A stretch of DNA of 28,569 bases from NCBI GenBank assembly GCA_027575765.1, contig JANBPT010000612.1, positions 1-28,569 of the forward strand, given 5' to 3'. The translations under genes and the position numbers were made by a program. How positions within the stretch are numbered: position 1 is the first letter of the stretch; the number at the start of each line of letters is the position of its first letter. The notes under the pieces were generated by a model that had not been told where the DNA came from, made no database searches, and was given only the letters and a program-made list of their open reading frames with translations. Shown one piece after another: positions 1 to 9,895 of this stretch. Origin of the DNA: Tieghemiomyces parasiticus. Its lineage: Eukaryota; Kickxellomycota; Dimargaritomycetes; Dimargaritales; Dimargaritaceae.

Positions 1-1782
1 ACCGACTCCCAATCGACGCCTTCGCTAGCACGCCCGAGGGGTGGGGAGGTATTTTGTATCAGGGCATGGCTTTAGCCTATCTTTTTTTATATATCCTACG
101 CCACCTTCTATTGCCCCGCTCTGGTTTCTCGTATGAACCTTTTGTATCCCTACTTTTCATGAATCTTTTCGACCCTATCTGTCGGGCTTTGTGTGCCACT
201 CAAGTCATCTGGAATAAAGGCCGGATGATTCCATTCCTCTTACCACCGAGAATGTGGTGCTGCTTGAACCTGGCAGACCTGACCTGTAGGCTTCACCCAA
301 GTCAGCGGATGCTCCAACCGTACCGTTGGCACGCAAAAGCAAGTGAAGTAAAAGAATCACCCACAGCCCTTGGGACTGCCGGCCTCATTCCCTGATTCTT
401 TACATAGCACCTATCAGCGTCGAATATTGTGATGTCGTGGGACAAATGTAATACTGACTTGCTTGGGCCCACTAAACCCCTACCCTCCGACTCTTTGACT
501 TCCTCCATATTGGCTAACAATAGACTGGCCTGCTCCCAACTGCCAAGCCTTACCACTAAATTCGATATCCGGCTATATACACACGTCAACCAGAGGTAAT
601 TGTGATTTTAGTTATGGTGCCTATACACTTCTCTTGAAATCCCTAAGCCTACCAGCATAGATGATTGCCCTTCATGCTTTCTCTCTACTTACGTTTTCTA
701 TCACGTTTTGGATTGCTATTTATGGTTTTTAATGCGCCTTTACTTTATAATATATATTTATTCCTTTCCAACAGAGACACTCGTTTTTATATATTCGCCT
801 ATCAATATCACGCCCACACAGTTTGCACCCGGGACTCCAGGCTATATCAATCCTAAAGTCACCTACCTGCTGTCCCAGCTTTCCCAAAAACCCGCCCCGG
901 CAACTGCCTTCTCCACTTAAACCCTGCACTCTATAATAGACTCGGCGAACCTTCCGACGCGATGCAGTTTGGGGACCGAACTATTCCTCCTGGCACATCT
1001 TCTACCTCTACCCCTCCGGCTGTCCTCTATTTTAGCCCTTACCTCCTCCTAGTTCACCCTTTTCTAATGGGACGTACGGGTCCTCATTTGATAATTGTAT
1101 TTTCGATACCAGAAATCCGACGTGGCTTTTACTGTGCTGACAGTCAAACTGGAGTCTACCGCTCCTTGCCTTATGGTGATGTGACAAATTACTGTTCAGG
1201 TTCTGTACGGGTGACGATTCCCTTGAAGATGCAGTCGATGTGCGCCGTCCGTCGCACATATTTGGTGAGATTAAGGGATAAAGTATTTTGGCCTCGTTGC
1301 TGGAAACAATTCTCCGGACTGGTGGGTAGTCGGGCTGAGCCTGTCACATATTATTGAGGATCCTGGGACTACACATGCATGTCAGAAGCCAGGTCCTAGA
1401 GCAGCTTAGTAGCAGTAAAATTATGGGTTTGATATTGTGAAGGGATTGATCGGAGTCAATTACAACCTTCTGGTCGCATCTATTAGAAGTGGTGGGGTTA
1501 TGGTCAACCTTTACAGGATAACGCTTTTCTTTTTACATAACTCGGGTAATTGAACAGAGCAGTCCATGAATATAATGGCACTTTACAACATACATTGAGA
1601 AGAATAACGTTCCTTCGAAAGTGCACTAGCATCGATCACACCGGCTAGCCCTGGTACTTCACTTAAGCTCACTCTCCTCCCTCCACAACCTACTCATTTC
1701 CGAATTGGAAAGTGGTGGGAAGCCCCGTGAATCACCCGCATGAAATAAAGACTTCAATCAAACCGATAAGGGGTAATACTCG
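1..1782. other. Intergenic region, no gene recognised
   Basis: Only short reading frames (up to 131 codons) occur on either strand. None shows a family motif, a convincing start context or splice partners. Base composition is mixed, with an AT-rich patch around 600-820. The right edge (about 1700-1782) lies downstream of the minus-strand aminodeoxychorismate synthase stop and should contain its 3'UTR, but I see no clean AATAAA there on the minus strand. No tRNA, rRNA or repeat was recognised. Confidence 0.6.
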
Positions 1783-4700
1783 TTAGGAACAAAGGTCGGC
1801 AAAGGCGCCCCACACAGCGGCCAACTTGGTCAATGCCTCGGTATGTTCCGCCGCTGGGTCAGATAATATCGTTATGGCACCACCGGCGCCTACGTAGATG
1901 TAGTCATGTCCGTCTGGAGCAGTGGCGATTACCGCGGTGCGAATGACCACCGCCATATCCAACCCGCTGTGAATTGAGAAATAGCCTAGGCAGCCTGAGT
2001 AGGGCCCGCGGGTGCCATGCAGACGGCGCAGGGTGTGCATCTCGGACATGTCATCTGGCTTGGCGGCCAATGGATCCGCTCCGTTCAGGTAGGTAGTTGC
2101 TGCCGGAGTTTCTGCACCGTTCATTAATGAGGAAGCCCGACTGAGGAGCACCGGCCGCAGGACGCCGGTCTCCAGCCGCTCCAGGATTGCCACCGATCGG
2201 ATCTTGGGTGCACCGGTCATGGAACCCGGTGGGAAACTAGCTACCAGTGCGCGGACCGGGTTCAAACCCGGACGCAACTGGCCGCGCACGGTGGTGACCA
2301 GCTGATGAACCGTTTGGTAACTTTCAATGTGCATAAGATGCGGCACGGTAACGCTGGAGGGTACACAGACGCGAAATAGGTCGTGGCGTACCAAGTCCAC
2401 GATCATGAGGTTCTCGGCGCGTTCCTTGACGTCACAGCGGAGGGCTTCGGCGATAGCCGCGTCGCGGGTGACATGGTTAGCCCAGCAGCCGGAGCAAGGT
2501 ATGACCGTGGAAATATTCCCCGTGGTTCGTGGGCTGGGTGGAAAGTCGGTACACTTGCAGCCTGCAAATTGGGGACGGCGGGCCGTACCCTTAATCGGTT
2601 TCATCTCCACGCTCCACGACGCACTCATGTCCGGCCGAAAAATGTCAGTGGCAGCTTCGGGTTCGGCAGTAAGTGCCTCAAGTGGGTTCATCTCGTTCGG
2701 TGTGACCAGGTCATCACTCTCCCGGACAGAGATGAATCGCTCGGGACTGCTACTGGCGAGCAGTAGGGGCAAATCCGACCAATAGAGGAAGGCGGCGTAG
2801 GGCGCGGGATTGTGGTAGCGCAGGCGAAGATAAAGGGCCAGAGCCCCCTCGGGTGTACGCACCCAGGGCCGGGCCAAGCGGCCCACAAAAGGCGTGGTCA
2901 TGTTAAGCTCGTAGGTATCGCCGCGGCGGATATAGTTCTGTGCCTGCTCCACGGCGGCGATATAGGCCTCCCTGGGCATGGTGAGCAGGGTAGCCTCGTG
3001 TTCATGCGGTTTGCTACCATGGGCGACTGGCAGCCCCAGGTCCCGCTCAGTGATGGTATTAGAGTCGGGGGAATACAGGTAGTCTGCAAACCACTGCCGG
3101 ACTGCTTTGGAAGTGGTCTCGCACCAGTTCCAGGCTTCGGTCGGCTCCATACCTAGGCGGGGAATTAGACCGGATACGTCCGTGGTCGTCCCCGATGGTA
3201 TTTCGGTGGCCGAGGTGCGAACCAACGTCATTAGGTACACGTCGCCAGTATGATGATCCAGGGCGACGCAGCGGTCAGCAAAGGCAAGGCTGGCGTCGGG
3301 CCAGGGCCGGTCGAGATCCGGCACCGCACTCTTCTGACCTGGTGCGTTGGAGGATGCTGCGAAGCGGCACGTAAGCTCGCCGTGGCTTGCTGGTAGCGAC
3401 TCGGCCTTGAGTTCGTAACCCAGGTTGCCTACAAGACCACAGCGGAAATGAAACCGGTCGATTCCTTCAGTATCATCCAGCGACGACCAGGGTTCGGTCA
3501 CTTCAGTCTGTACCGTGTGCAGGAATCGTTCCAGCCAGCTCCAAAAAGTTTCGTCGACCGATAAAGCCGCGCGGTGAATGACTTGGTGATCTAGCGGAAT
3601 GTCCGGATGGGTGTTTATCCCCGACGGATATTGATGGACGGTGACCTCCCGACGGTCTTGGTAGTACCGAAGGGTTGCGGCACCCGCGCCGCACACATCG
3701 CCTAGGTAAGAGAAGCGCGCATTCGATCCGGCAACCACGGCGCTATCAAGCCAGTAGGACGCCGGTGACCTACCGAAGAGGTGACGGAATAGAGAGGGGG
3801 ACTCGTCCGAGTCACCAGCGTCGAGTCGCACGTCGGGCACTTTACACCAACGGATGATAAACGCGGGTGCGGGGGCCACCGGATCGACCGGGACACCCTC
3901 TGGGCGCCATGGCGCTAGGTGGCGAACGGAAGTAGGCAAATCGGTCGATCTGGGCTCTCCACGTGACCGCCAGTACCGCTCGGTCAGCGCAAAAAAGTTT
4001 TCCATCACGATGCGCCCACACTCAGAGCTAACGGACTCCGGGTGGAACTGGACACCGTAGAGTGGTAAGCTGCGATGTCGTAGGGCCATGATACTCTTGA
4101 CCGTAGTGCCGTCGGCCAGTTGGTCACCCGTCCACGCCGTAGCTTCAAGATCTGACGGGAAATCATCTGGATGGAAGGTGGTATCGAATGCAGCGTATAA
4201 CTGGTGGGTTAATGATCGTGTGTGGGAGGGCGAAAGCCCGGCATCCATTTGGACAAGATTACAGAGACCCGGGGTTTAAGGGGCACTGGGGGCTTACCGT
4301 GTACCAGGAGAGAATGATAGCGCACCACACGGAAGGATGTTGGGACATTGGCGAGTAAAAGGTTGTCTCGGTGACAAACGGCCGATACCTGGCCGTGAAG
4401 GACCGCCGGGGCCGGGATGACCCGGCCACCGAACGCCGCTGCGATCGCCTGGTGGCCTAGACACACGCCTAGCACTGGCGGAAACTTAAACAAGCCACCC
4501 ACTTGGTCGGAATTTGGGATCATTAAACCTGTCGAGTCGGCTGCCCGCGCGCATTGCCGCCTGTAGGCCTCGAGTAGCTGGCGGGTAACTCCCAAGTCGG
4601 CAGCTAGGTGGGGGTTGCCCGGCCCCGGTGAAAGGATCACGGCGTCGACATGGGGCAGAATGAGGGTCTGGAGCTCGGGCCAGGTGTATTGGTTGTGACG

Positions 4701-4892
4701 AATGAGCAGGACCCGAGCAAGATCGGCTTGGTGCGGCCAGAGGGAGATAAGGTTGTTGGTGTAGGAATCGTCGTGGTCGATAATGAGGACGCGGGGCGCC
4801 AAGACGGCGGTTGTGCTGTTAGCAGCCATGCGGGGTGTGGTGGGCAAGGAAGGGTGGGGAGGCATACCAAAGGCGTAAGAGGAGAACGACAA
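1783..4892 (-). CDS. ABZ1: Aminodeoxychorismate synthase, fused PabA-PabB (two exons)
   Basis: This enzyme makes 4-amino-4-deoxychorismate from chorismate and glutamine, the first step to p-aminobenzoate and folate, probably in the cytosol. Exon 1 is 4892-4298 and exon 2 is 4166-1783. The intron 4167-4297 has donor GTAAGC and acceptor CCAG, and the join gives 992 aa in frame. Residues about 34-250 are a class I glutamine amidotransferase with nucleophile Cys144 in GVCLGHQ and His240/Glu242 in GVQFHPES. The rest is the chorismate-binding PabB half, with GDTYEL, PIKGT (Lys724), ENLMIVDLVRHDL and PGSMTGAPK (845-853). The Lys in PIKGT points to aminodeoxychorismate synthase rather than anthranilate synthase, which normally has Ala there. 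Two insertions are unusual: about 728-763, with a CxC-x18-CxxC cysteine pattern, and about 867-917. Met10 and Met22 (ATG at 4829) are alternative starts before the amidotransferase fold. Confidence 0.93.
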
Positions 4893-5391
4893 AGCTGGCT
4901 AACCACTTCTGACCCTATGCACCGCAGGTCTTGAAGTGTGTGGGGCTCAGTCAGTAAACCGTAAAGTGTCCTGGGAAAGAATAAGTGACTCGGCTCCTGA
5001 TCAAGAGCCAGTCTGATTGGCCGTCAGCGAACGCCGTTGAGCATCGGTGTTCAGTGTCAAGGCTGGCCATTAGGCAGCTCCAAATGGTACGATGGCCGCG
5101 TGACTAGGCGCAGGCTAGATTGCTTCCCGGTGTGTCTGGCGTCTGTGTAGAGCCTACGATTGGATATTCTTCACTTTTAAGGGGATTTTCTTTTTTGGCG
5201 AAGTTGGTTAATTTATTCAGTGTATTAATGATCCTGGGCACCGTAGTTCGGTTAGACCCAGCATAAGAAATGCGACCCACAACCGTGATGTCGAGGACTT
5301 GCTTTTTACATGGTCTATTTTAGTGCGGCGTCTCGACAGTCCTCTCCCCTACGTCTGCTGGGCTGTACTTTGTTTTAGCCCTAGTGAAGGT

Positions 5392-5401
5392 GGGGGGGGG
5401 G
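5392..5401. repeat. G10 homopolymer run
   Basis: Ten consecutive G residues on the plus strand, 13 bases upstream of a TA/GA microsatellite. The run is prone to length polymorphism and sequencing error. Confidence 0.85.
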
Positions 5402-5413
5402 AAACACCAGTGC

Positions 5414-5436
5414 TATATATATATATAGAGAGAGAG
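5414..5436. repeat. Compound microsatellite (TA)7(GA)4G
   Basis: Seven TA units at 5414-5427 run directly into GA units at 5428-5436. It is a simple-sequence repeat in the divergent promoter region, with no sign of coding function. Confidence 0.9.
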
Positions 5437-5592
5437 CAATTTAGTCAACTGACAGGTCTGTTTTGGCTCACATGGATACTGCTATAGCCTACCTTCAAGC
5501 ACGGTCCTGGCGTATATTTTCACAAAGCCCCAACGACTTCTACTCTGGCTTCTGAACTGCGATTTTTCGAAATATGTGACCATTAGTCTGCG

Positions 5593-5600
5593 TATAAAAG
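5593..5600 (+). promoter_or_regulatory. TATA box of the unknown gene
   Basis: TATAAAAG, a full match to the TATA consensus, lies 102 bases upstream of the ATG at 5702. A start site about 30 bases downstream would leave a 5'UTR of roughly 70-80 bases. Other ATGs near 5608-5632 would lie upstream of or at that start site, which favours 5702 as the first usable ATG. Confidence 0.7.
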
Positions 5601-5701
5601 GCGTAACCATGCACCAAGGCATGGCCGCCCATGACCTGCGAGCCATTTTTTGTATCCCTCTACTTGCTCTCGCCTCCAAACCCCCCGCTCCCATATGAAC
5701 C

Positions 5702-6514
5702 ATGGCATTACCGGAAGTCGCTCGATGTTTCCAGATGGCCCCTGACCTGCGCTGTCCCTGTCAGAGAACCTTTGCCTTCAAGGCCCTGACCATGTCGGAC
5801 CACTACATCATGCTCAAATCCCGTAACGGCGGCGCCAAGATCACCGTCGACACCCTTGAGACCCTAGCGCCCACCTCGGTGACGATTCTCACCCTTTGGG
5901 GCGCCGACCCGGGCACCCTCCAACCACCCATCTCGGCGCACCAGCATTGTGCGGCCTGGAATCAAGCCCTCGACTACCTCCAAGTTGTAGCCCATCCGGA
6001 CCAAGTAGACCTCGACGAACTGTACTATACGCCTGTAGCCACGATCCGTTCCGTCATTGAGGTGTACCAACACGGCCGACCCATCAACCCGCGTCACCCG
6101 CACGCCCAAATACTGGTGGTCCTTACCACCCTCCACGCCGCAAACCGTGCCCTCGACCTCTTAGCCACCGCGAGTCTCCACCCGCACACGTGGCCCGCGA
6201 AATTCAGCAAGGAACTGCGTAATCATTATTTACTAGACATTATCCGACGGTGCCACGACGTGACAAATTTTATAAGGGAGATTTGTGCCGCTCTGCTGAC
6301 GATGGAGCGTCCGGCCAGCGTTATTTGTAAGACGTTCACCATACTTTTGACGAATTTGCGGGGTACGGACCAGTGGTTGTATAGTATAACGAAGCCATTG
6401 ATCAAGGGCGAGATGCGGAATGTGCAAATCAAACAGACGGCCATGTCGTGGATTGGAATGGTCAACGTGGTGGAAGAGCGGTTGGATGAATTGGAAGCTA
6501 AATGGGAACCTTGA
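5702..6514 (+). CDS. Unrecognised 270-aa protein with a degenerate tandem copy
   Basis: I do not recognise the family. It is a single open frame of 270 aa starting in a good context (ACCATGG) behind a TATA box. The ATG at 5792 (MSDHYIML) is an alternative start. There is no signal peptide or clear membrane segment. The N-terminus has a cysteine pair (CPC) in a short basic region. Residues about 90-270 look alpha-helical, with a central CAAWNQALDYLQVV block and a C-terminal helix ending in ERLDELEAKW. Codon use is GC-rich at third positions in the first two thirds and less so after about 6220. The strongest evidence that it is a real gene is the degraded copy about 0.6 kb downstream, in which the same protein blocks can be read across frames. 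I considered a Skp1/BTB-like fold for residues 35-70 but could not support it. Confidence 0.75.
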   Translation: MALPEVARCFQMAPDLRCPCQRTFAFKALTMSDHYIMLKSRNGGAKITVDTLETLAPTSVTILTLWGADPGTLQPPISAHQHCAAWNQALDYLQVVAHPDQVDLDELYYTPVATIRSVIEVYQHGRPINPRHPHAQILVVLTTLHAANRALDLLATASLHPHTWPAKFSKELRNHYLLDIIRRCHDVTNFIREICAALLTMERPASVICKTFTILLTNLRGTDQWLYSITKPLIKGEMRNVQIKQTAMSWIGMVNVVEERLDELEAKWEP

Positions 6515-7119
6515 GACCCAAGCGGCTGTAGGTACCCCGTCTGACGTTGGTCATTGTATCACTCGGGAACTCTCCGCTCATATCAATGGGCGTCCACTTG
6601 GCCTGGGCCGTGGTGACCACTACTGAGCATGTGAATTACCGTGGCTTCAATTCATAGATAAAGAAGGATGTATAAGGTAGGGGGGGTGTTAGTAGTGGCA
6701 TGTATAGAAGGCGTCCCGTCTAGTACAAACGGTGTCTGGCCCCTCGAGAATGCGCCCCACGCATACTCTTCTATATGCCATCCGTGTTTGGCATTATTAT
6801 CGTCACGCCAGATAACGGTAGGGCTGCCAGGGTCATACCGAGCTACCAGCTGCTTCAAGCAGATACCTGGACAAGCGTCATCACACCACGCATTTAACCT
6901 CTTTGAGTGGCCATCTTCCTAATTATATTGACTCACCGCCCGTCGTCCCTCTGTTTCTTCTGGGGTTTTTTATCAAGACCCAGGCCAAGATCGCATCCGC
7001 AATATTCCCTAGTTACTATGGCCACGTCCCGTACTTTACCGAAGTACCTGATCAACTGCCCGACCTACCAGACGACAATCTGGCCCTGCAGACCGGAATC
7101 CACCTGTATACGCCACCGG
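6515..7119. other. Spacer between the unknown gene and its degenerate copy
   Basis: About 0.6 kb with no supported gene. It should hold the 3'UTR of the upstream gene. The broken copy may begin somewhere after about 7000, but resemblance to the parent becomes readable only further right. Confidence 0.5.
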
Positions 7120-7879
7120 ATGTACACTGTTCCCGTATGAAAGCCACCATCGTCCGGGCGCCGCCCTTCCTGCACTACCTGACCACTTGGCAGGTCAGCG
7201 ACGAGAGTTAGGGAGATATCCTACTCCGCTGTAACCCCCTCCTCTATTGAATTCGCCGCCCTGAAATCGACCACCCGCCCTGCGCGGCGTGGAATGCCAC
7301 CACGGACTACCTGCAGCTCGTCGCCGAGGACGCCCGTTCCTGGCCTTGAGGGAGCCCGCGCAACTGCCCTGGCCAACACTCGCCAGACTATCGAACGTTG
7401 CCAAAACCATCCAATGTCCGACCGGATTGCGGCCGATCCTGGTATACCCCCCCCTTACGCACAGTGGTGGCCACCCTGAACACCGCCCGCCAGGTCTTCA
7501 GCTTTATGTTTACCCTCCACCCTAACCTCCTTAAATTATCCACCGGCCGTCCCCACCAGGACTTCCCTGCGATCAACCCAACACAGATCATCACTCGGCT
7601 CACGAGCCTAACCACGTGGATCACCTAGGCCACTGCTGCCGCACTCTCAGTCGCCACCATGTGATGGCCCTTGTGGTCAAGGAATGTGTGCAGAATAAAA
7701 TGGCCTGCCTGTTCTACATGGCTCCGGATACCGGTATCGCCGTCCAGCAGGTTCGGTGCGAGACGGTCCCGCGAGTGGTGAGATCTAGCGGGCTGCTCCC
7801 AGTCCTCGTCCGTTGGATGGTCGTTGCCAGGCAGTTGGATGCCTGTACTGAGGTGCTGAGCCATCGCTGGCACCTTTGA
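7120..7879 (+). pseudogene. Degenerate tandem paralog of the 5702-6514 gene
   Basis: Fragments in shifting frames match the neighbouring gene in the same order. CAAWNATTDYLQLVAED (around 7287-7335) matches CAAWNQALDYLQVVAHP. VVATLNTARQV...LHPN (about 7460-7530) matches VVLTTLHAANRALDLL...LHPH. IITRLTSLTTWIT-stop-ATAAL (about 7585-7645) matches IIRRCHDVTNFIREICAAL. A last piece ending WMVVARQLDACTEVLSHRW (to 7879) matches WIGMVNVVEERLDELEAKW. At least one in-frame stop and two or more frame changes are needed to connect them, so no intact protein is made from this frame order. The length is close to the parent. The left limit is approximate. A spliced functional gene is the alternative, but the stop within a conserved block argues against it. 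Confidence 0.65.
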
Positions 7880-8093
7880 TTGCCTTTCGACTTGGAGGGG
7901 AGAGTCCTCATTTCTTACCGGCGAATTCTACCAACTCCTCCCCCGCACCTACCAACCAAACTGTGCCACTGTGACTAACCGCCCTATAATGTCTTCAATA
8001 CAATATCATTACAACAAGAAAAAAAAATTCCCACTTCCTCCGTGTTCAATGCCGATGCAATGGTTAGGCACAACCCGCCCTCAGACGATATAA

Positions 8094-9895
8094 TCATGAC
8101 AACCGGAAGGCCTTCACGATGCTCTCACCGTCCAGCACGATGATTTCGGGCCGGCCGTCCAGATCAATGTCGTCAACGGTCAAATCTAGGGGCCAGTCGG
8201 TAAGTTCAAGGGTGGTACGGCAGTGGCTGCCTTCGTAGACGAACACACGGTTGGAATGTCCCGCGCACACCACCCAGTCGAGGACGGGGCCAGTGGCCGT
8301 GGTGACGGTAGGGGTAGCTACGGAAGCGGAACCCGACTCAGTAATGGGGACTGAAGAGGCAGTACTGGCCGCATTGGTGACGGCAGCTGGACGGGTTTCG
8401 ACGGGGACCCGGAACGGTACCAAGCGGGTGATAGCATAGTCGCAGGTAAAGAGGTGCCGTGGGGACCAGTCTGCGCCCAAAAGCAGCAGCACAGACCCAT
8501 CAGCGCACCCAAGCAATACCTGGTTTCTGCCACCACCGCCATCATCGTGTTCCGGCGGAATGAGTCCCTCGTTGGTGTCCATGGCCGAGCCGCCTTCCCG
8601 GTCGTTGGGCGGTGGTCGTGGGGCGTCACCAGTGGTGACAAAATGGCCCTGGGCCATGGCTGTGAGTTGAGCGGGCAGTGGGATGAGACGAACGAGGTGG
8701 CCGTGTCGGCTGAGGACGGCGAGGTACGGTAGTTGGAGGGAGACCAGAAGGTACGGAATCGTGCCGATCGTATGGGTGGTGGCCTCGCCAGTGGATGTGG
8801 AACCGAACTGGACGGCCAAGAGGGCTTGGACCGCCCCTGGTTCCGAGGTCAGGGGCAGAACTGCCGAACTAGAAGCCGCATTGCCGGCCGGCCCGGGCCT
8901 TCCCGTAGCAGCCCACTCGCTGTTTTCGAGCAAGTCCCGCACGCGGTCCCCTAACCGAATCCGCCAGTGGACCTGGTGGGGCACACAATTCAGCAGAGAT
9001 CCTTCAGCGTCGCCGGCAATGATTTCTTGGTACTGCGGTGAAACGGGTAGGGCAGCCAGACATTGGATGGGACTGGACCCGACCTGTTCGCGACTAAGCA
9101 ACTGTAGGTTGGTATACACACTGACGGCGCCTTGCGAGTCGCCTACGATCACGTCGTCTAGGTCGCCCGGAGTGAAGGCCTCGGTTGCCGTGCGTCGGAC
9201 CGGGGCACCCATGACGGTGGCGAGGCGGGTGACCGACATGGCCTTGAGCGAGCAAATGTACTCATGGTTGGTATCGACCGTGGTGGAGTGCTGGTAGTAA
9301 AGCGGCGAGGTCAGGGAGCGCATAGAATTCAATCAGGTTATGCTTGGCTAGAAACCGGGGGTCGCCTAAGCCTTACCCGCCGTAAGCAAGCGGGAACAAA
9401 AGTAACAATTTAAAACTAGGACAATGTAAGCCGATTAGTTCTACTTACATGGCCGTACGAGGTGAGTACTACGAGCCTCCCATCCGCCGTGGCCACCATA
9501 ACCTGTCGGCTGGCATTTTTGGCGTGGCGGACGACGAGGCCGGTAGTCAAGCACGTAAAAGTGTGGCGGGCGTAATGGATTGACCACATCTGACGAAATA
9601 ACCCGCCGGCACTGTTGCCACCGCCGCCACCGCGGGCCCCACGATCGGCCCCCTCCGGTAGCGGCGAGCGCGGCTCCGTCGGATGACTATCACCGGATCG
9701 GAGGGCACGCTTCTTGGGTGACGGTTCATAGTCATCGGCGGAGTCGGCGTCGTCCTCGCTGGGCGGTTGGGAATCGGACGGCCGTGGTGACCGCCGCCCG
9801 GCATCCGTGAGCGGTGGGTCGCGCAGTGTCAGGCGATGGGGATCCGCCGACCGCTTGTTTAGGGTCGCCTGGCGGGAGGTCGATTGGGCAACCAT
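8094..9895 (-). CDS. Beta-propeller/FG-GAP protein, ITFG2-like (two exons)
   Basis: Exon 1 is 9895-9449 and exon 2 is 9290-8094. The intron 9291-9448 has donor GTAAGT and acceptor CCAG, and the product is 547 aa. Residues about 1-95 are disordered (Pro, Ser, Asp and Gly rich, with a basic KKRALR patch). Repeated propeller-blade strands follow: ATADGRLVVLTSYG, DDVIVGDSQGAVSVYTN, QEIIAGDAEGSL, QVLLGCADGSVLLLLGA and LDWVVCAGHSNRVFVYEG. A last blade, DIDLDGRPEIIVLDG, has the calcium-binding style of FG-GAP repeats. The VGDSQGAVSVY blade resembles the first blade of animal ITFG2, a KICSTOR subunit that places GATOR1 on lysosomes for amino-acid control of TORC1. That assignment is inference; other propeller families such as kaptin are possible. 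The gene itself is well supported by its intron, open length and repeat pattern. Confidence 0.8.

Larger units (their letters stand above)
4893..5701. other. Divergent intergenic/promoter region
   Basis: About 0.8 kb separates the minus-strand aminodeoxychorismate synthase from the plus-strand unknown gene, so both promoters should lie here. The plus-strand gene has a clear TATA box. I see no equally good TATA for the minus-strand gene. The stretch also holds a run of ten G and a TA/GA microsatellite. Reading frames here are short and unconvincing. Confidence 0.6.

Noticed and set aside
2255..2275. GGTTCAAACCCGG, a tRNA B-box-like sequence
   Set aside because: It lies inside the coding sequence of aminodeoxychorismate synthase, and no acceptor stem, A box or cloverleaf can be built around it.
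4209..4300. Splicing of aminodeoxychorismate synthase exon 1 to the CACCAG acceptor at 4201
   Set aside because: The strong donor GTAAGC is phase 1, and joining to that acceptor breaks the frame. The acceptor at 4167 restores it and gives RYHSLLVHDDFPSDLEATAW, which fits the amidotransferase family.
1783..4892. Anthranilate synthase (fused TrpE-TrpG) as identity
   Set aside because: The PIKGT lysine and the PabA-first, PabB-second fusion order match aminodeoxychorismate synthase; anthranilate synthase normally has Ala at the PIAGT position.
5735..5900. Skp1/BTB-like fold in the unknown gene
   Set aside because: The MLKSRNGGAKITV segment superficially resembles the first strand pair of Skp1/elongin C, but the following helices and conserved positions do not line up.
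8683..9297. 204-codon plus-strand frame
   Set aside because: It is antisense to the ITFG2-like gene, with a composition (many Arg, Trp, Gly) typical of an antisense frame of a GC-rich gene.
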